Below are positions 12,582 through 25,600 of a stretch of 64,000 bases of DNA, one piece after another; the stretch's first letter is position 1, and each line of letters begins with the position of its first letter. The position numbers and the translations under genes are program-made. This DNA is from Manihot esculenta (taxonomy: Eukaryota > Streptophyta > Magnoliopsida > Malpighiales > Euphorbiaceae): assembly GCF_001659605.2 (NCBI RefSeq), contig NC_035162.2, positions 13,225,248 to 13,289,247 on the forward strand. The letters are read 5' to 3'. The notes beneath the pieces are model-generated. The model had not been told where the DNA came from. It did not search any database and was given only the letters and a program-made list of their open reading frames with translations.

Positions 12582-15500
12582 TCAGCTAGACTGTTCGAAA
12601 CTTGAGGTAGTAAACTGAAGGTTTAACTTTTGGGGAAGACCTGAAGCTTGCTTAAGGGACTTGTGTCTTTCTTCACTAGATTGGGATTGCAACTTCTCAG
12701 AACGGAAATGAGTTTCATTCAACTCTTGTTCTGACTTCCTCTTTACCTTTTTCTTTGTCAATGCAACATCTACTGCCATCTTTGCCTCATCGATGGCATT
12801 GCTTGAACTTCCTTTTGGCTTCTCCTGTTTCAGCCTGTCCCAGTTTGGTATGTTCCTTGACGGACTTGGTAATCGAACAGCTGCCATCAATGAATTGGGA
12901 AGTGACTTGCTAGCTAAAGCCAAAACAGGACCACCTGTATCAGTAAGCAACCTCTCTCGCATATATTGTTGTCGAGCAGCAGAACTAAATATAATTGAAC
13001 TATCATCACCATCACCATCATCCAATCTGGGTGCCAACATCTTTTTTCTCTTGATCTTCTCTTGATCCTAAAACAATAAATAGAAGTGTAAAACCAGACA
13101 CCAATACCTTCAAGCCACATCCCCAGAGAAAAAAAGATGATAAATGCCATTTCAGGATGTTCCGTAAAGATGTGATGGTCCTAACAATCATGAAATTTTC
13201 AATGTTAAACAGCATTTATCAGTGATTCAAATAACGCCAACAATCCTAATGGGAAGAAAAAAACATCAGATGCCATAGATGGATCACAGATGTAAGACAC
13301 TTCATTCCTGATTCATCTTAACTTTACCTCATTGTCAAGACCCAGGTTCCAGAATTTGATTCTACATTAGAGCAACTGCTGTCAAAACTAGGCAGATATG
13401 AAGGAGAAATTACTGTTCACTAACATTTAATGGATTCTACTTAAAGTCAATCAATACAATCAGCACCTAATTATTAAAGGAGAGTATTTAGGGTGAAAAC
13501 TTCAGTGTTCCAAACATAAATGTCTCATCAGGAGCCATCCAGCAATTATGATAGCATGACCATTCACCCAAGCGAAGGAAAAAAAGGAGAAGTGGGCGGG
13601 TGAGTGAACATTACTTACCTTATGTCTAACATACAAGGACCTCCGTCTCTCTTTTGCCCTACAAATTGCACGCTTGATCCCATGATTGTCCATGAAACCT
13701 CTTGGCCACAACTGTGCAAGCTGATTCAGGGATGGTAATTCAGTGCCAAAGGCATATAGGCAAAAAAGTTAAGAACATTTGAACTTTTTCTCCCCTCCTT
13801 TTTCATAAGTAGGAATGAAAGAAGGGTAAAGAGATGAGTAAATGGAGGACCTTAAAGGGGCAATGGATTTCATATATGAATGCGGACTGGTCAGAAAGAA
13901 AGAGGGAGAGAAGGGCACAGGAGGACAAAGTTTGGACCTATAGTTAAATAAACTAGTAACAAAGTTTCAGCATGGAAAGGACAAGAGTAAGGAGTCACTT
14001 GCACCATTCCATTTCAAGTTTTCAACTCATAGGCTACTAAGAAAAACAGAAAATACCTCTAAATACAACTTCCTGACTTGTGGTCCAGCATCTTCATCCA
14101 GTCCCTAAAATCAACAGGTAAAGATTAAATAAGATAATTAAAACAGTTTCAAATATGTAAGAATTTTTCAAGCATGGGCACTGCAAGTAGGTAATAATAT
14201 CAGTACATCAACAAAGAGGTCATAGAGATCACAAATTTTGTCCTCCAACACAGTATCCATGCTAAATTTTCTTCTAAAGGCTCCTTTTTCCTCAGAAGCA
14301 ATTTCTTGCAGATCACCAGATGCTCCGGCTTGTTGCTCCAATGTCTGAGAAAATGCTAAAAAATTATTCAGACATTCATCACTGACATGCCAGTAATAAT
14401 CAATATAACTTTTACCAGTCATTAAGATTTCAAAACTAATAAATGCAACAGCATATGATATAGAAACGGCCCTTTAACATTTAGGATGGCTCATAAGTAC
14501 CAAACCGTTGGTTAAAGAAAAACTAGAGAAACACAGGTCAAGACAGCAACCAAAGGCTGTTAGCTTAATAATCAGGTTGCTCAATCATCAGAACAAAGAA
14601 AGAGATTCAGGTAGCTCATTGAAGTCATAAAAAAGGGCTCTCTAACAAGTTCATTCCAATTGAAGCATTACACAGAAAATGATGACCAATTATGAGAAAA
14701 AGGAAGGTGGGGAAGGGGGGGGGGAACTCATCCATCACTAATTTTCAGTTCAAATTTGTCCATGTAACCTAAAGGTCCTAAACAATAGCTTTCTTCAATG
14801 CCACTGCCAATAAGTGAGAGAGAAATAGAGGGATAAGCTTCAACCAACACACCTTGGACTCTGAAGAAGGGACACATATCTTAACCATCTCAGCAACTTC
14901 TTTCTTTATTTGTTGGAACCTATCATCTTTCTCCTGCTTAGCAGACATGCCCATGTTAATCATTACTTTTAAGTTTCTCTGCAAAAAAAAAAAAAGAAAA
15001 GAAAAGGAAGCCTCATGTTATGGTAAAATATTTGATATCAGCCACAAAAAGGTAAATGCAATACACAAACACAACATTCCCAATGTTGTTTTACTTCGTT
15101 GTCAATGAATAAAAAGCAATATTGATTATAAAAACTTCATTTTCAATTAAACTAACAATATTCCAAATGTTTCATGAGACCAGCACAGACAGTTCTGTTA
15201 GGAAAACAAATTTGATCTGGAAAACTGTGGTAATATCATCGAAATATTAGAAGGTTGGGTTATGCGATTCAAGAGCCAACATTCAAATAAGCTACAAATT
15301 AGGGTTATACAAACAATTAATTGCTTATTTTATTCAGACAATTATCTTAATGAGTTCAAACATCTGAAAAATAATGAGAGACACATCAATAGCCTTTTGG
15401 TAAAGATACTCGTAGAAAACTTTAAAGGTCATTCCATAGTCATTAAAAGATGTTAATTGAACTCATCGACAGGTTCAATTCTACACTGGTTAGTACAAAT

Positions 15501-18500
15501 AAGAAATAGAAAAAGATAATTGCCAAAAATGCACCTGTACATCCAGAAAAGTGAGGAGAAAAATAAAGAGAACTATCAAATTGAAAGTGCAAACAAAATG
15601 CTACCTCAAAAGAAGCAATTACACCCATCTTGTTGAAGCAATAATAGAATTCAGATGGCAGTGAGAAAGAAAGAGAACTGATGTAATAGCAGAGGATGGT
15701 ATTCTTCATTTTTCTATAAAAAGGTACCTTGAGTGTTCTGAGCTGTATTAAGTGACCAAGAATGCTCATAAGGCGATTGAGCAACTCCTTTGATACTTTC
15801 CCTTGGCTGGCCTGCTGCACCGTCATGGGAAAAAAAATCTTATATTTTATTGGGAGCTCAATTATAACAATCAAAACCAAGAGTTAAGAACAAGAGAAAA
15901 AGAAGTTCTATCAAAGAACAAATTCAAGGACCAAAAATTCATGAAAGTGTTAACAATCTAGAGTACCGCTAGTCTTGCAACTTTAGCAAGCTTTAGCTTT
16001 ATTTCTCTGGGCAATCTCCTCTTAATTGCCTGGGATGAGATATCAGCCTCTTGATTTTCCAAAGCTGGTGGCCTTGCTGTGACATTTTACAAAAGAAAAA
16101 AAATTGAATTTATAACAAAATTCCACAAAACCATATTACTAGGAATGGAAGTTCTACAAGAACTTTGGAGTTTACATTCAGCAACCATCTTCTCCAATTC
16201 CCTGATGGCATTTTCCAGCATTGAACTTTTGGCTTTAACACTAGAACCATCCTTTTTGTGAACATGTGAAGGTTTCTGCACCAACATTATATTCTCAGTC
16301 AAATGTAGACAACAAAGAGGGAAATGAACCATGTTTGAATCATTGGACCTATATGATTCAAGGATTAGTTTCAAATGCACATAACAATTCTTGTCTTCTC
16401 AAAACCAAATATCGTTCTACCAACTTTCTACTCTAAGAGATATGCATGTGTGTGTTTGATACAGTGAGTTCAAACTTCCTTGAGTCCAGATTTTGCAGAA
16501 TAGCAATGCATAGCATTGTGTTCAAGCTGACAATCTGTCTCTGTCAATGCAAAAGAAAACTGAAAGAAATTTAAGAGGACTTACTGTTACTTGCATGGAC
16601 ATCTTGGCATCTGGCATGTTAAGATCAGGCAGTTCACGGACTCCGTTCCTTTCTTTTGATCTAACTGATGGTTCAAGCTCATCAACGCTGGTAACTGACT
16701 TAGCAGCGTGAAACTTGGATTGTGGGTAAGCACTTTTATCATGATATTTCTGATGTGAAACATCCAATGATCCACCTACATCTTTCGATTTGTTCGTCAT
16801 GTTCTTTGCTAGGAGCCCTCCAGTCTTTGGATTTTCTATATCTTTAGCCTCCGCTGGAGATACAGAAGTATCGCCATTTGAAATTTGTATCAGAGAAGAT
16901 GGATCTGTATTCATTTTAGTTTCAGCAGATTTCTTCTTAGAAGAAATTCCAGGTGCATGTGATAGATTCTGAGACCTCACGTCCTCACAGTGTTCGCTTG
17001 TCACAACCAAACTTTGAGAGAAATTAGAAGAGTTCTTTCCAAGTGGTGATGCTATCTTCCCAGCCGCTGACTTAACCAGCTTTACATGTTTATTTGACAC
17101 AGAGCCATCATCACTCTCACCAGAGGCCTTAGTTAATTCTTTTCTTCGTCTTTTCTTTGCTTGCTGATTAGGTAAAACAGTAGGCTCATTTCTTGCAAAA
17201 TGGAAACAACCAAATCAGTGAACAGAGATCCGGAAGACTGATCTTACTACATAAATAGAAACATGCAAATATGACTTCACTCTTAAAATAAATCAGATAC
17301 AAAGCATCTGTACTGCAAAACAAACAGTAATAATACAATTGTAACCAAGAGTTGACCTATAAGTTCAGATGCTGAAGCTAGCAAAGGTTTTGATGTCACC
17401 AAGACATTAATTGAATAGAGGCACCATAAAACATATAATCAATAATGATCGCTTTGCAGATCACAATGACAACAGAAAGAACTCTTAGATCAATAATTAT
17501 TTGTGTAATCAGATGGAAAATAGCAAGAGGGTTTGATGATGCTAGTGAAGAACACAAGATAAATTTCACAAACTCAGGGTTGATTTTGGATGTGCTTGAC
17601 CGTAATGTCTAAGTTGTAAATACACAATCAAATGAAAGGTTGAAAGATAACTTACATGCGTTCCAGCTTCCCCCTGTTAACAAAAAACCCATCATGTTTT
17701 ATTGCTGAATTATCCACTTCAAAATATTCATCCTGCATAATTGTTTTTAAAGAACATTGCAAACCCAGTTAAATCCTTTTAAACTATAGGATTAGTGTAA
17801 ATTACAGCTGCAAAAGTCCAAATATAGAAAACAACAGAACATAGAAGCAACGGATTGAGACCCAACCAGCTCAGCATCATCAATAAAGGAGTCATCTGTA
17901 TCGTATTGATCATCATCAGGAACATCCTTTAGATCTTCCTCATCACTACTATCTTTACCCTGTTATGGATTCAGTCACGTCACCACATGCAATTCCAATT
18001 ATATGTGCTTAGTTCCATGCACATCAAATATAATCAAAGGCAAAGGGAAATAAACTGCATGAGAAGAAGTATAACAAACCATGTAAAGACGTTCAATCTT
18101 CTCAATCACAGCACTGAAACGATTTGGATGAGGTGCATCCTTCTCTTCATTTTCAGCTGGTTGTCCCTAAGGAATGTCAAGCACAACTAAGAATTCACAC
18201 AGCATAAAACTAATTTATTTATCATGTACAAAAAAAAAAAAAAATTCACGGGCAAAGTATACATATCCCAACAAAGGGCACCCTGCATTTCCTCAGCATC
18301 AAAAGAAAACTTACCAACTCAAGAATGCCCATAATTAAGTAGGATATAAAACTAAATAAAGCTTAAGGTCGCGCGGAACTACTATTTATTCAACATTACA
18401 ACTTTACCAATAATTAAGGTGAACAAACCATTACACATATATGCATTAGTCAATACACATGCATATCAGATTGGATGGGCTTACAGGAGCGAGGCGAGAC

Positions 18501-18733
18501 TCAAGGTTGGGGTGAGCGTTGGCGGGAGGTAGGTCCAAAGCCGGCGCGGATCTACTATTGACCTTGTTTGCGTCTTTCATCAGCTTCTTCCATGACACGA
18601 ATGTTGTCTCACCAGGTCGAAGCTCCACCGTGAATATTTGCCGGTCTCCTAATTTCACATACGTCGGCGTTGTCCTTGACGATGATTCCGCTCCAGCACC
18701 CCCACTAGTTCCTTCCTCCATTTTCCGGTTCAC
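12582..18733 (-). CDS. UBN: Ubinuclein-like HIRA-complex subunit, 13 exons
   Basis: Exons on the minus strand: 18733-18485, 18166-18080, 17959-17867, 17732-17656, 17191-16585, 16275-16176, 16076-15967, 15814-15728, 14978-14853, 14344-14207, 14104-14057, 13720-13619, 13067-12582; 769 residues in one frame. Residues 25-55 hold DRQIFTVELRPGETTFVSWK. The HUN/HRD-type region follows at about 95-170 (NRFSAVIEKIERLYM, then an acidic DDDQYDTDDSFIDDAELDEY and GFFVNRGKLE). The conserved middle domain is near 385-510 (AIRELEKMVAE, KRRLPREIKLKLAKVARLA, LLNRLMSILGHLIQLR). The tail is basic and serine-rich. By homology it is the nuclear ubinuclein subunit of the HIRA chaperone, which deposits histone H3.3 independently of replication. 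I cannot decide between UBN1 and UBN2. A second in-frame Met at 18721 is an equally plausible start. The gene is divergent from PTAC6. Confidence 0.93.
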
Positions 18734-19285
18734 AGTTCTAGGGTATGGAATTGAGAATTCGAGAATTTAAGATTTGACAGACAGATAGAGAAGAGGAAAT
18801 TCAGGAAACCCTAGATATTTATTGAGAGAGAAGTAGAAAGAGTGTGTTTAAAACAGTTCTTGAGGAGACAGAGATGGAAAGAACTAAAGGGAGAGCTGGG
18901 CGGGATGAGAAACGGTTTTCGGGGGTTTAACTGGAAAAGTGAATTTTCTGTTTTAATTTTCTTGCGTTTTCTTTCCCGAGAAAATTTGAGGGAGGGAAGG
19001 GAAAAGGGCGGGTTAGTCATGCCCCGTTTTAACTATTCTCTTCTTCAGCCCGACCCGGGATTTTAGCCCAGTCCTTTTATAGATTTGGCTTTCCTTTTGC
19101 AGGCTTAAGTCCGGATGAATGCCTACCTTCAACACTGACCATTCATGAACTGACACCTGACAAGTTGCAAATAATTAAAAAAACTTTCACATGCACGTGA
19201 TTCCAACTGCCAAAACCCAATCCAAAACCCCCGAGCAGAAGACAGACATTTTCCTCCTTTCTCGCCTCTTGAACGTTGCTACGCC
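18734..19285. promoter_or_regulatory. Shared promoter region of UBN and PTAC6
   Basis: These 552 bp separate the start codons of two divergent genes, so both 5'UTRs and promoters must lie here or overlap. TTTTATAGATTTGG near 19075 could be a TATA-like element for PTAC6. No strong TATA box is obvious on the UBN side. Confidence 0.6.
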
Positions 19286-22200
19286 ATGGCCACCTCCGCC
19301 ACTCTGCACCTCTTCTCTCCACCACCGTTCACAATTAAACCCTTAAGCTTAATTACCACCAACGCCACCACTATCCCATTCTTCTCCTCCTCCAAGTTCA
19401 AACCCATTTCTTATCATTTCCCCAAACCTTTCAAAACCCCTACGACATTTATTCCTAAGGCCGACGATGGTGATGCAGATGAAGTTGGGCCCGACGACTA
19501 TGACATGGACGAGGAAGAGGTGGAGGAGGTGGACAACAAGAAGGACTACGACCTCGATTACGACCCTTCAGTTGCTGCTGCAGCGAATGCCGGTGGAGAT
19601 GAGGTCATTGCTATGGTGGATAGCAAGAATTTCGTCTCCACACAGGGTTGGGATTCGGAGAAGATTGTTGATTACCGGATTGATGAGGAAGAGTTTCATA
19701 AACTTAGCTTGATGGATTGTGATTTCTTCATAAGGAAGCCGCCTGACCCAGATAATGATGTCTATGATTTTAGAGAGGTAAGTAGAGCTCGAGTGTTGGC
19801 TGCTGTTAGAACTTGTGTTTATCTCTGCACTGTTGTTGATTTTATTATCAGGGTTTATTCCTTTTAAAAAAATTTTTTTCCTCTTTTTCCTCTTTGCTGT
19901 AGATGTATGTTACTCCACCGGATACTGATGTTTATGCTATACCCAGGGTCCTCGCTCCAATGCCACAAAAGGTGATACAATATATAGTTGGTTAATTTTG
20001 CCATTCATCAAGTGCACAGTGATAATCAATTTCTATTATATAATGAGGGAAACTTTCGCTGCTTATAGCTTTAAATAAAGGCTTAGTTCTTGGAATAGAC
20101 AATAGGATTATGAGCGGACATGGGTTTTTTTTCTCATATATGATGTATTGTCAGATCATTAACATGGTAGCAGTTTATTTGAACCCCCTCTTTTTGCTAA
20201 ATTAGTGAACTGCACATTTCACTAGATGAAGCAGCAAGCCTTATTTATCTGACGTTCTTATGAATGTTGTTTCTTCAATGGAAATAATGCAGTATATTCG
20301 CTGTGCAATGAGTGATTATGGACGTTACAATGTAACAGAACCGCCTATTGATGCACCTCGAGGTCCTATGTATAAATCTGAGAGAGAGATTTTGAAGGTA
20401 TGAGGACATATGCCATCATTAACTCATTCACATATACAGGTGTGTTGCAAGAGTTTCCAACTTTTCCCCCTGCCCTATGCTATTAATAAAATATATACAA
20501 TAGTACTCCGTAATGTATACTTTGATGTTTTTTTATCCAAATATAGTGATTGATGGGCTAACCTAGCCTTACTTTAAAATATTAACAATTCTAATAGGCT
20601 GGTTATTGCATTTATCCTGGTATCTGCAAAAATTCTCAACTTTTGTGAACTTAATATTGTTATCCACATGTAATTGAGCAATCATTTTGGAGTGATGAAC
20701 AGACAGTTTCTAAGATAGGGTCCAGTGATTCCCTGGATTTGTACCCAAATTTATCTCTAAGTATTTTGTTCTCAATGCATAATACTTGAAACCCATTTGG
20801 TCTTCCAGTCTCTTGTGCCTATGAAACCTCTAAATTTCTTTGGTACAGAAGGCAAAGGACTAAAGTTTGTTTGGAGATTTCAACGCATAATACTACATCT
20901 CACCCTAGTTGTATGTTGGCTTTGCCCCTTTTGCTTAAAAATTACTTGAAGCAACTGCAGCCTTCTGTATTTCATTTTCAACTTAGCTAGAAGGTTATTT
21001 GTAATCACTAAAAGGAAATTACAAGGAAAAAGATTATAACTAATTTTTATAAAACTATGTTTGAAGATATGTATGTATAAAGGAATTAGCAGACTGCATA
21101 TCTTTAAATTATATATTGACAGAAAAATAGAGCTACCAGTAAAACACAGAAAAGAAACGAGCCATGTGGTTGCAAAAGAACACCTGAGCCTAAAGGGAAA
21201 CAAGCAATTTAAATGGGTACCTCAACCTAGCAACTTTTCTTTTCAACTTGAACCATGAGAAGTGTGGTTGTTTGCTTAAGCCATGTTATATGTTGAATGC
21301 AACAAAAATGTTAGCTGCTGCCATTATTCAAAGAATTATAATCTGTCTATTTGGAGATCAAATGCATGTGAAGATTCAAGTTATGGATTTCAATATAAAA
21401 TTATCACATATTAAGATTGATTTTGATCTTTTTTTTCTGCACAGATTTTGTGATTGATTTTGATTTTGTTGATGTCTGCACCAAGTTCCCTAGTTTTCAA
21501 GAGAAGTGTTATATCTGTAGTGTGATATATAGTCATTATGGTGCTAAAGTGCAGAAGTTTTAACTACCTCGAATATTTTGGGAGATTTTTTGATAGTGGA
21601 ATTATGATTGGTTATCATTTTTTAACAAGCATGGGTGTATCTTCAGATTGTTTTACAGCACATAGATAACCCGAAGGGTTGCAAACACAGGAACTAAAGA
21701 TACCTCAAGAGCATCATTCATTTAATTTTCTGTTGCAGATCTTCTTGACGAAGCACTACAGGAATCGAAGATTAGGTGACCCAGAATTTGTGCTAGATTT
21801 TGAGGAGATATATGTCATTGATTCCAAAACAAAGTCAATAACCAGAGCAAGAGTCATGGTAATCAATTTATTTTATGGCTTTTTTATCTAATAATTGTAA
21901 ACATATCCTCTATCAAATTAGTCATTTTGATTCTGTTAAATCATGCTGCTTTTGCAGTCATATTGGGTGATACCAATAATTTCAAAAGTTGCTTCATAAG
22001 TTCACCTTTGTATACTTTATTATGGAATGTTCATTTAGATGTGTGGAGAGTTGCAGAGGAATTCTCAGTTGTGAAAATTTCCTTAGCAAGTGATGTAGTG
22101 CCGCCCTTTGGCCACATTTGACTGCCTCCAAACTGTGGGTTTATACAGCTTGTCGAGACAATTCCTGGCACTATGGTCAAAACATCTGGTCCACTGATTG

Positions 22201-22648
22201 TTTAACAACACTACACAATACTTGATGCTATCAGATTTTGTTGCAAATACTTGTGGATACTTAAGACGCTTCATGTATTCATTATCATGATGACAGTATA
22301 CATTTTTTCAATGTGCAATATAAGCTATTTTATTTTAACCATGTTTTATGGTTGATGTGCCTAGGTTACAGTTCCTGGAGGAAGAAACAGGGATAGAAAG
22401 AGTGACTTGCTTGTAATACGGGACAATGGAACCTCCTTCAAAATAGTTCATGCGGTAACGATCACTTCGATCTCTCAATATAAGTTTATCTGTTATGTAT
22501 TGCCTGACTGATTTCCTCTAAATGATTTTAGAGTGAAAAAGATGATCCAACCACAGTAATAGAGAGAGAAGAATGGACCAAGACTAGACAAGACATGGAG
22601 AAACATCTGAGAAAGCTACGAGACTTCCATGTTTCAAATTGGTTCTAA
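19286..22648 (+). CDS. PTAC6: PTAC6/PAP8 plastid RNA polymerase-associated protein, 6 exons
   Basis: Exons: 19286-19777, 19903-19971, 20293-20397, 21739-21858, 22365-22454, 22532-22648, all phase 0; 330 residues. The first 58 or so residues are rich in Ser, Thr and Pro and poor in acidic residues, as in a chloroplast transit peptide. An acidic stretch follows (DDYDMDEEEVEEVDNKKDYD), then the conserved body with GWDSEKIVDYRIDEEEFHKL, MDCDFFIRKPPDPDNDVYDF, VTPPDTD, FLTKHYRNRR and EEIYVIDSKTKSITRAR. The C-terminus is LRKLRDFHVSNWF. The family is an essential accessory subunit of the plastid-encoded RNA polymerase, needed for chloroplast development and also reported in the nucleus. Intron 3 is long (1341 nt). 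The neighbour of the Arabidopsis orthologue is likewise a ubinuclein gene. Confidence 0.95.
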
Positions 22649-25600
22649 ACTTCTAATCATTTGTCACATTGTTGGAGACTGCTTCATCGAGATAAATTTG
22701 CAAGGGAACCTGGCATGGTTAAAACGTGTCCAGATATAGGGCCTGGTCATTTCATGTGCAGTTATATTAAAGCTTCAAGTCTGAGCTCACGTCCTGCTTT
22801 TGACTAAAATTCCGACCATGCTGAAACGTTGGTTGTTCACATGAGATCGTTGATAGTCTGGTCAGAATCGCTTCCATTTTGTAAGTACAGGGTAAATTTA
22901 CTTAACTTAGCAATCCATTTCTATGTTGTATTCCAAACCAACGATCTTTTTATCAAAATGAGAATGACAATGTGTTTTAACTCGGAAGAATAACACTTTC
23001 TTTGTGAGCTGGTATTTAGAGAACAAATTAGTTGAGAAGGTAATCTTAGTCGCGCAACACTATTTCGTCAGCAGAAACTGCATGGAACTGAAGGATGGAG
23101 AACAAGCTCAGAGAAGCTCATCGGGGAGCAAGAGAGTTTCATGCCTTCTTAATCTTTTATAGGCTGTTAAGGGACCAAATGCAGAAACCAATAGCACTGT
23201 GTCCCATAGATGTGAAGATAAAAAATAACACCATAAGGTCATATCTGCTGTGTGAGATACAATTACATATCTAGTCTTGGTATTAGCCCTAATTAGTAAC
23301 TAGAGACCACCCATACAACAAAAGAAATATATATTATGTATAAAATATTTTTATTAATTTTAATAAATAAAATTCATTGATATATATATATAGGGGTCAA
23401 ATTTATTTTTATTTATACATATAAAAAGAGTTCAAATTTTTAATATTTTTTTAACAATGATATACGTTGCTTTCTGAAGTGAATTATGAGACATTTAAAA
23501 AAAAAAAAATATTTACAATAATATTTTCACATCGTGGATGGTTACAGATTTAAAATAATAATGATTATAATTTATTATTTTATGAACTTATTTTTCTTTT
23601 TGACTCCATTATTATTACATACTAATCACTATATGCATTATGTTTTTTCTCAGTCGATAGTTCATTTTTTCTTTTAAAATAGGCAAAATATTTTTTTTTT
23701 AAACCATACTCGTTCAATTTACTGGCTCCACCCATGACGCTGACGTGTTCCCTCCATTAAAACTCAATTCTCTAATAACATATTTACCCTTCATTTAACG
23801 CGAATAATTTTGTAGAAAAAAATTTAAATAAATTCTAATAAAATTTTGCTTAATTTTATCCATAAAAAATTTTTAAATTAAAAATAATTAAACTTTTTAT
23901 TTAAAAAAATTAATTAAATTAAATTTTTATAAAATTCTTCTGTTAACCCACGGATGTCTCTCAAAAATAAGCTCGAAGATCTGCAAACCACTGTCCGGCG
24001 GGAGAAGAGAGAGCTCCGTCAAATGGCAGGGTAAACTTAATCTCTCTAAAAGAAACTATCAATGAGCAGAGGGTATGGTCCACCGACAGACACACTCGGC
24101 TCCTGGAAAGGGTAGTTCTGAGTAATGTCTCTTTCTTTCTTACGGTAACAAGTTGGAGATGTAGAACTGCATGATTTTTCCCTTTTTTTTTCCTGGGTTA
24201 TAAAAGAAAGCTTAGAATCTCCTCTTCCTTCTTTCTCCCTTCTCTCTCCTTCTCTCTCCATCCACTGTTACCCAATAGATATTCTTATTATTAATTATAT
24301 ATATGATAAAATGATAATTATTATTATAATTGATATTTTTTATATGAATTTCTAAGCTTCAAAATTAAAATTTTATATTATTTTTAATAAATAACTTTTA
24401 TAAATGCATGAAAAATATAGAGAGAATACAAATTTTGTTTATTATATATACTAAATAAAATGAATATCAAATTTTATTTGATTAAAAAATAAAATATTTA
24501 TTTTAACTAATTTAAATTAAAATTAGTTAGTTGAATATAACTAAAATAAAATTTTAAAATTAAGCTGATAAAAATGAAAATCTTTAAATATTTTTATAAT
24601 TATACTTTATACCACACTGCGCAACAATTGAAAAAATAAGTTGAGATCCTTTAAAAAATATTCAAAAAATATATTAATAAAATTTTAATTTATTAGTGTT
24701 ATAGTTCTATCTGACAAACATTATTTTTTTCTTTATAAAATAAAAAAAAATAATAATTACAAATAGAAAGATTTATTATTTAATTATTGAATATTATTAT
24801 TATTTATAAATCAATTCTTATATTTTTAAAAATTTATTAAAACATTTTTAGTTTTTCTAATATAATAAAAAATCAAATTATCCCTCTTTTTTATTCAATT
24901 TTTTTTCTTTTTCATTTTTTTTTCTTCTTCTCATTCTCCTTTTTCTATTCTTCTTTTCGTTTTGCTCCTCTCCTCTTTCTTCTTTTTATTTAACGAGAAG
25001 AGAAAGGAGCATTTTATTGACATAAAGAAAAAATAAAAATATTTTAATAGATTTTTGAAAATATAAAAACTGAATAATAACAATACTCGGTGACTAAATA
25101 AAGGGTTTATTGAATACAAAATTAGATTTAAAAAATTTTCTCAGTCATTTTCATCTATTTTTAATAAAAAATAAAAAATAATAACTATTTTATTGATAAA
25201 AAAAAATATTTTAATAAATTTTTAAAAATACAGAACTACGATTAAATCTCTCGTGAAAATAAGGAAAATGACACATGAATGGTATTCTTAGTGAGAGCAA
25301 ATCAGCTCTCAAATGAGAGTTGAAGCTAAGACAAGAAAGGACATAAAAAATAGATGTTGAGCACATTTGTGTAATAAAGGGTGAAATTGATTGGCAGTTG
25401 AGGTGAGTGCCAAACAATAAGTGGGGTTTGCAAGCAGAATGGATTTATGTTACAAATTCAATCATGGAGAGACACCAACCTACATAATATCAAATCTTCT
25501 CAGACTTTACACACCAACAGCAATGCTTAGTCCTTTTATCTCTTCCTCCAGCTTCTGCTTAAACTCTCATAAAAAAGTACCCCCTACATACAAGTCACCT

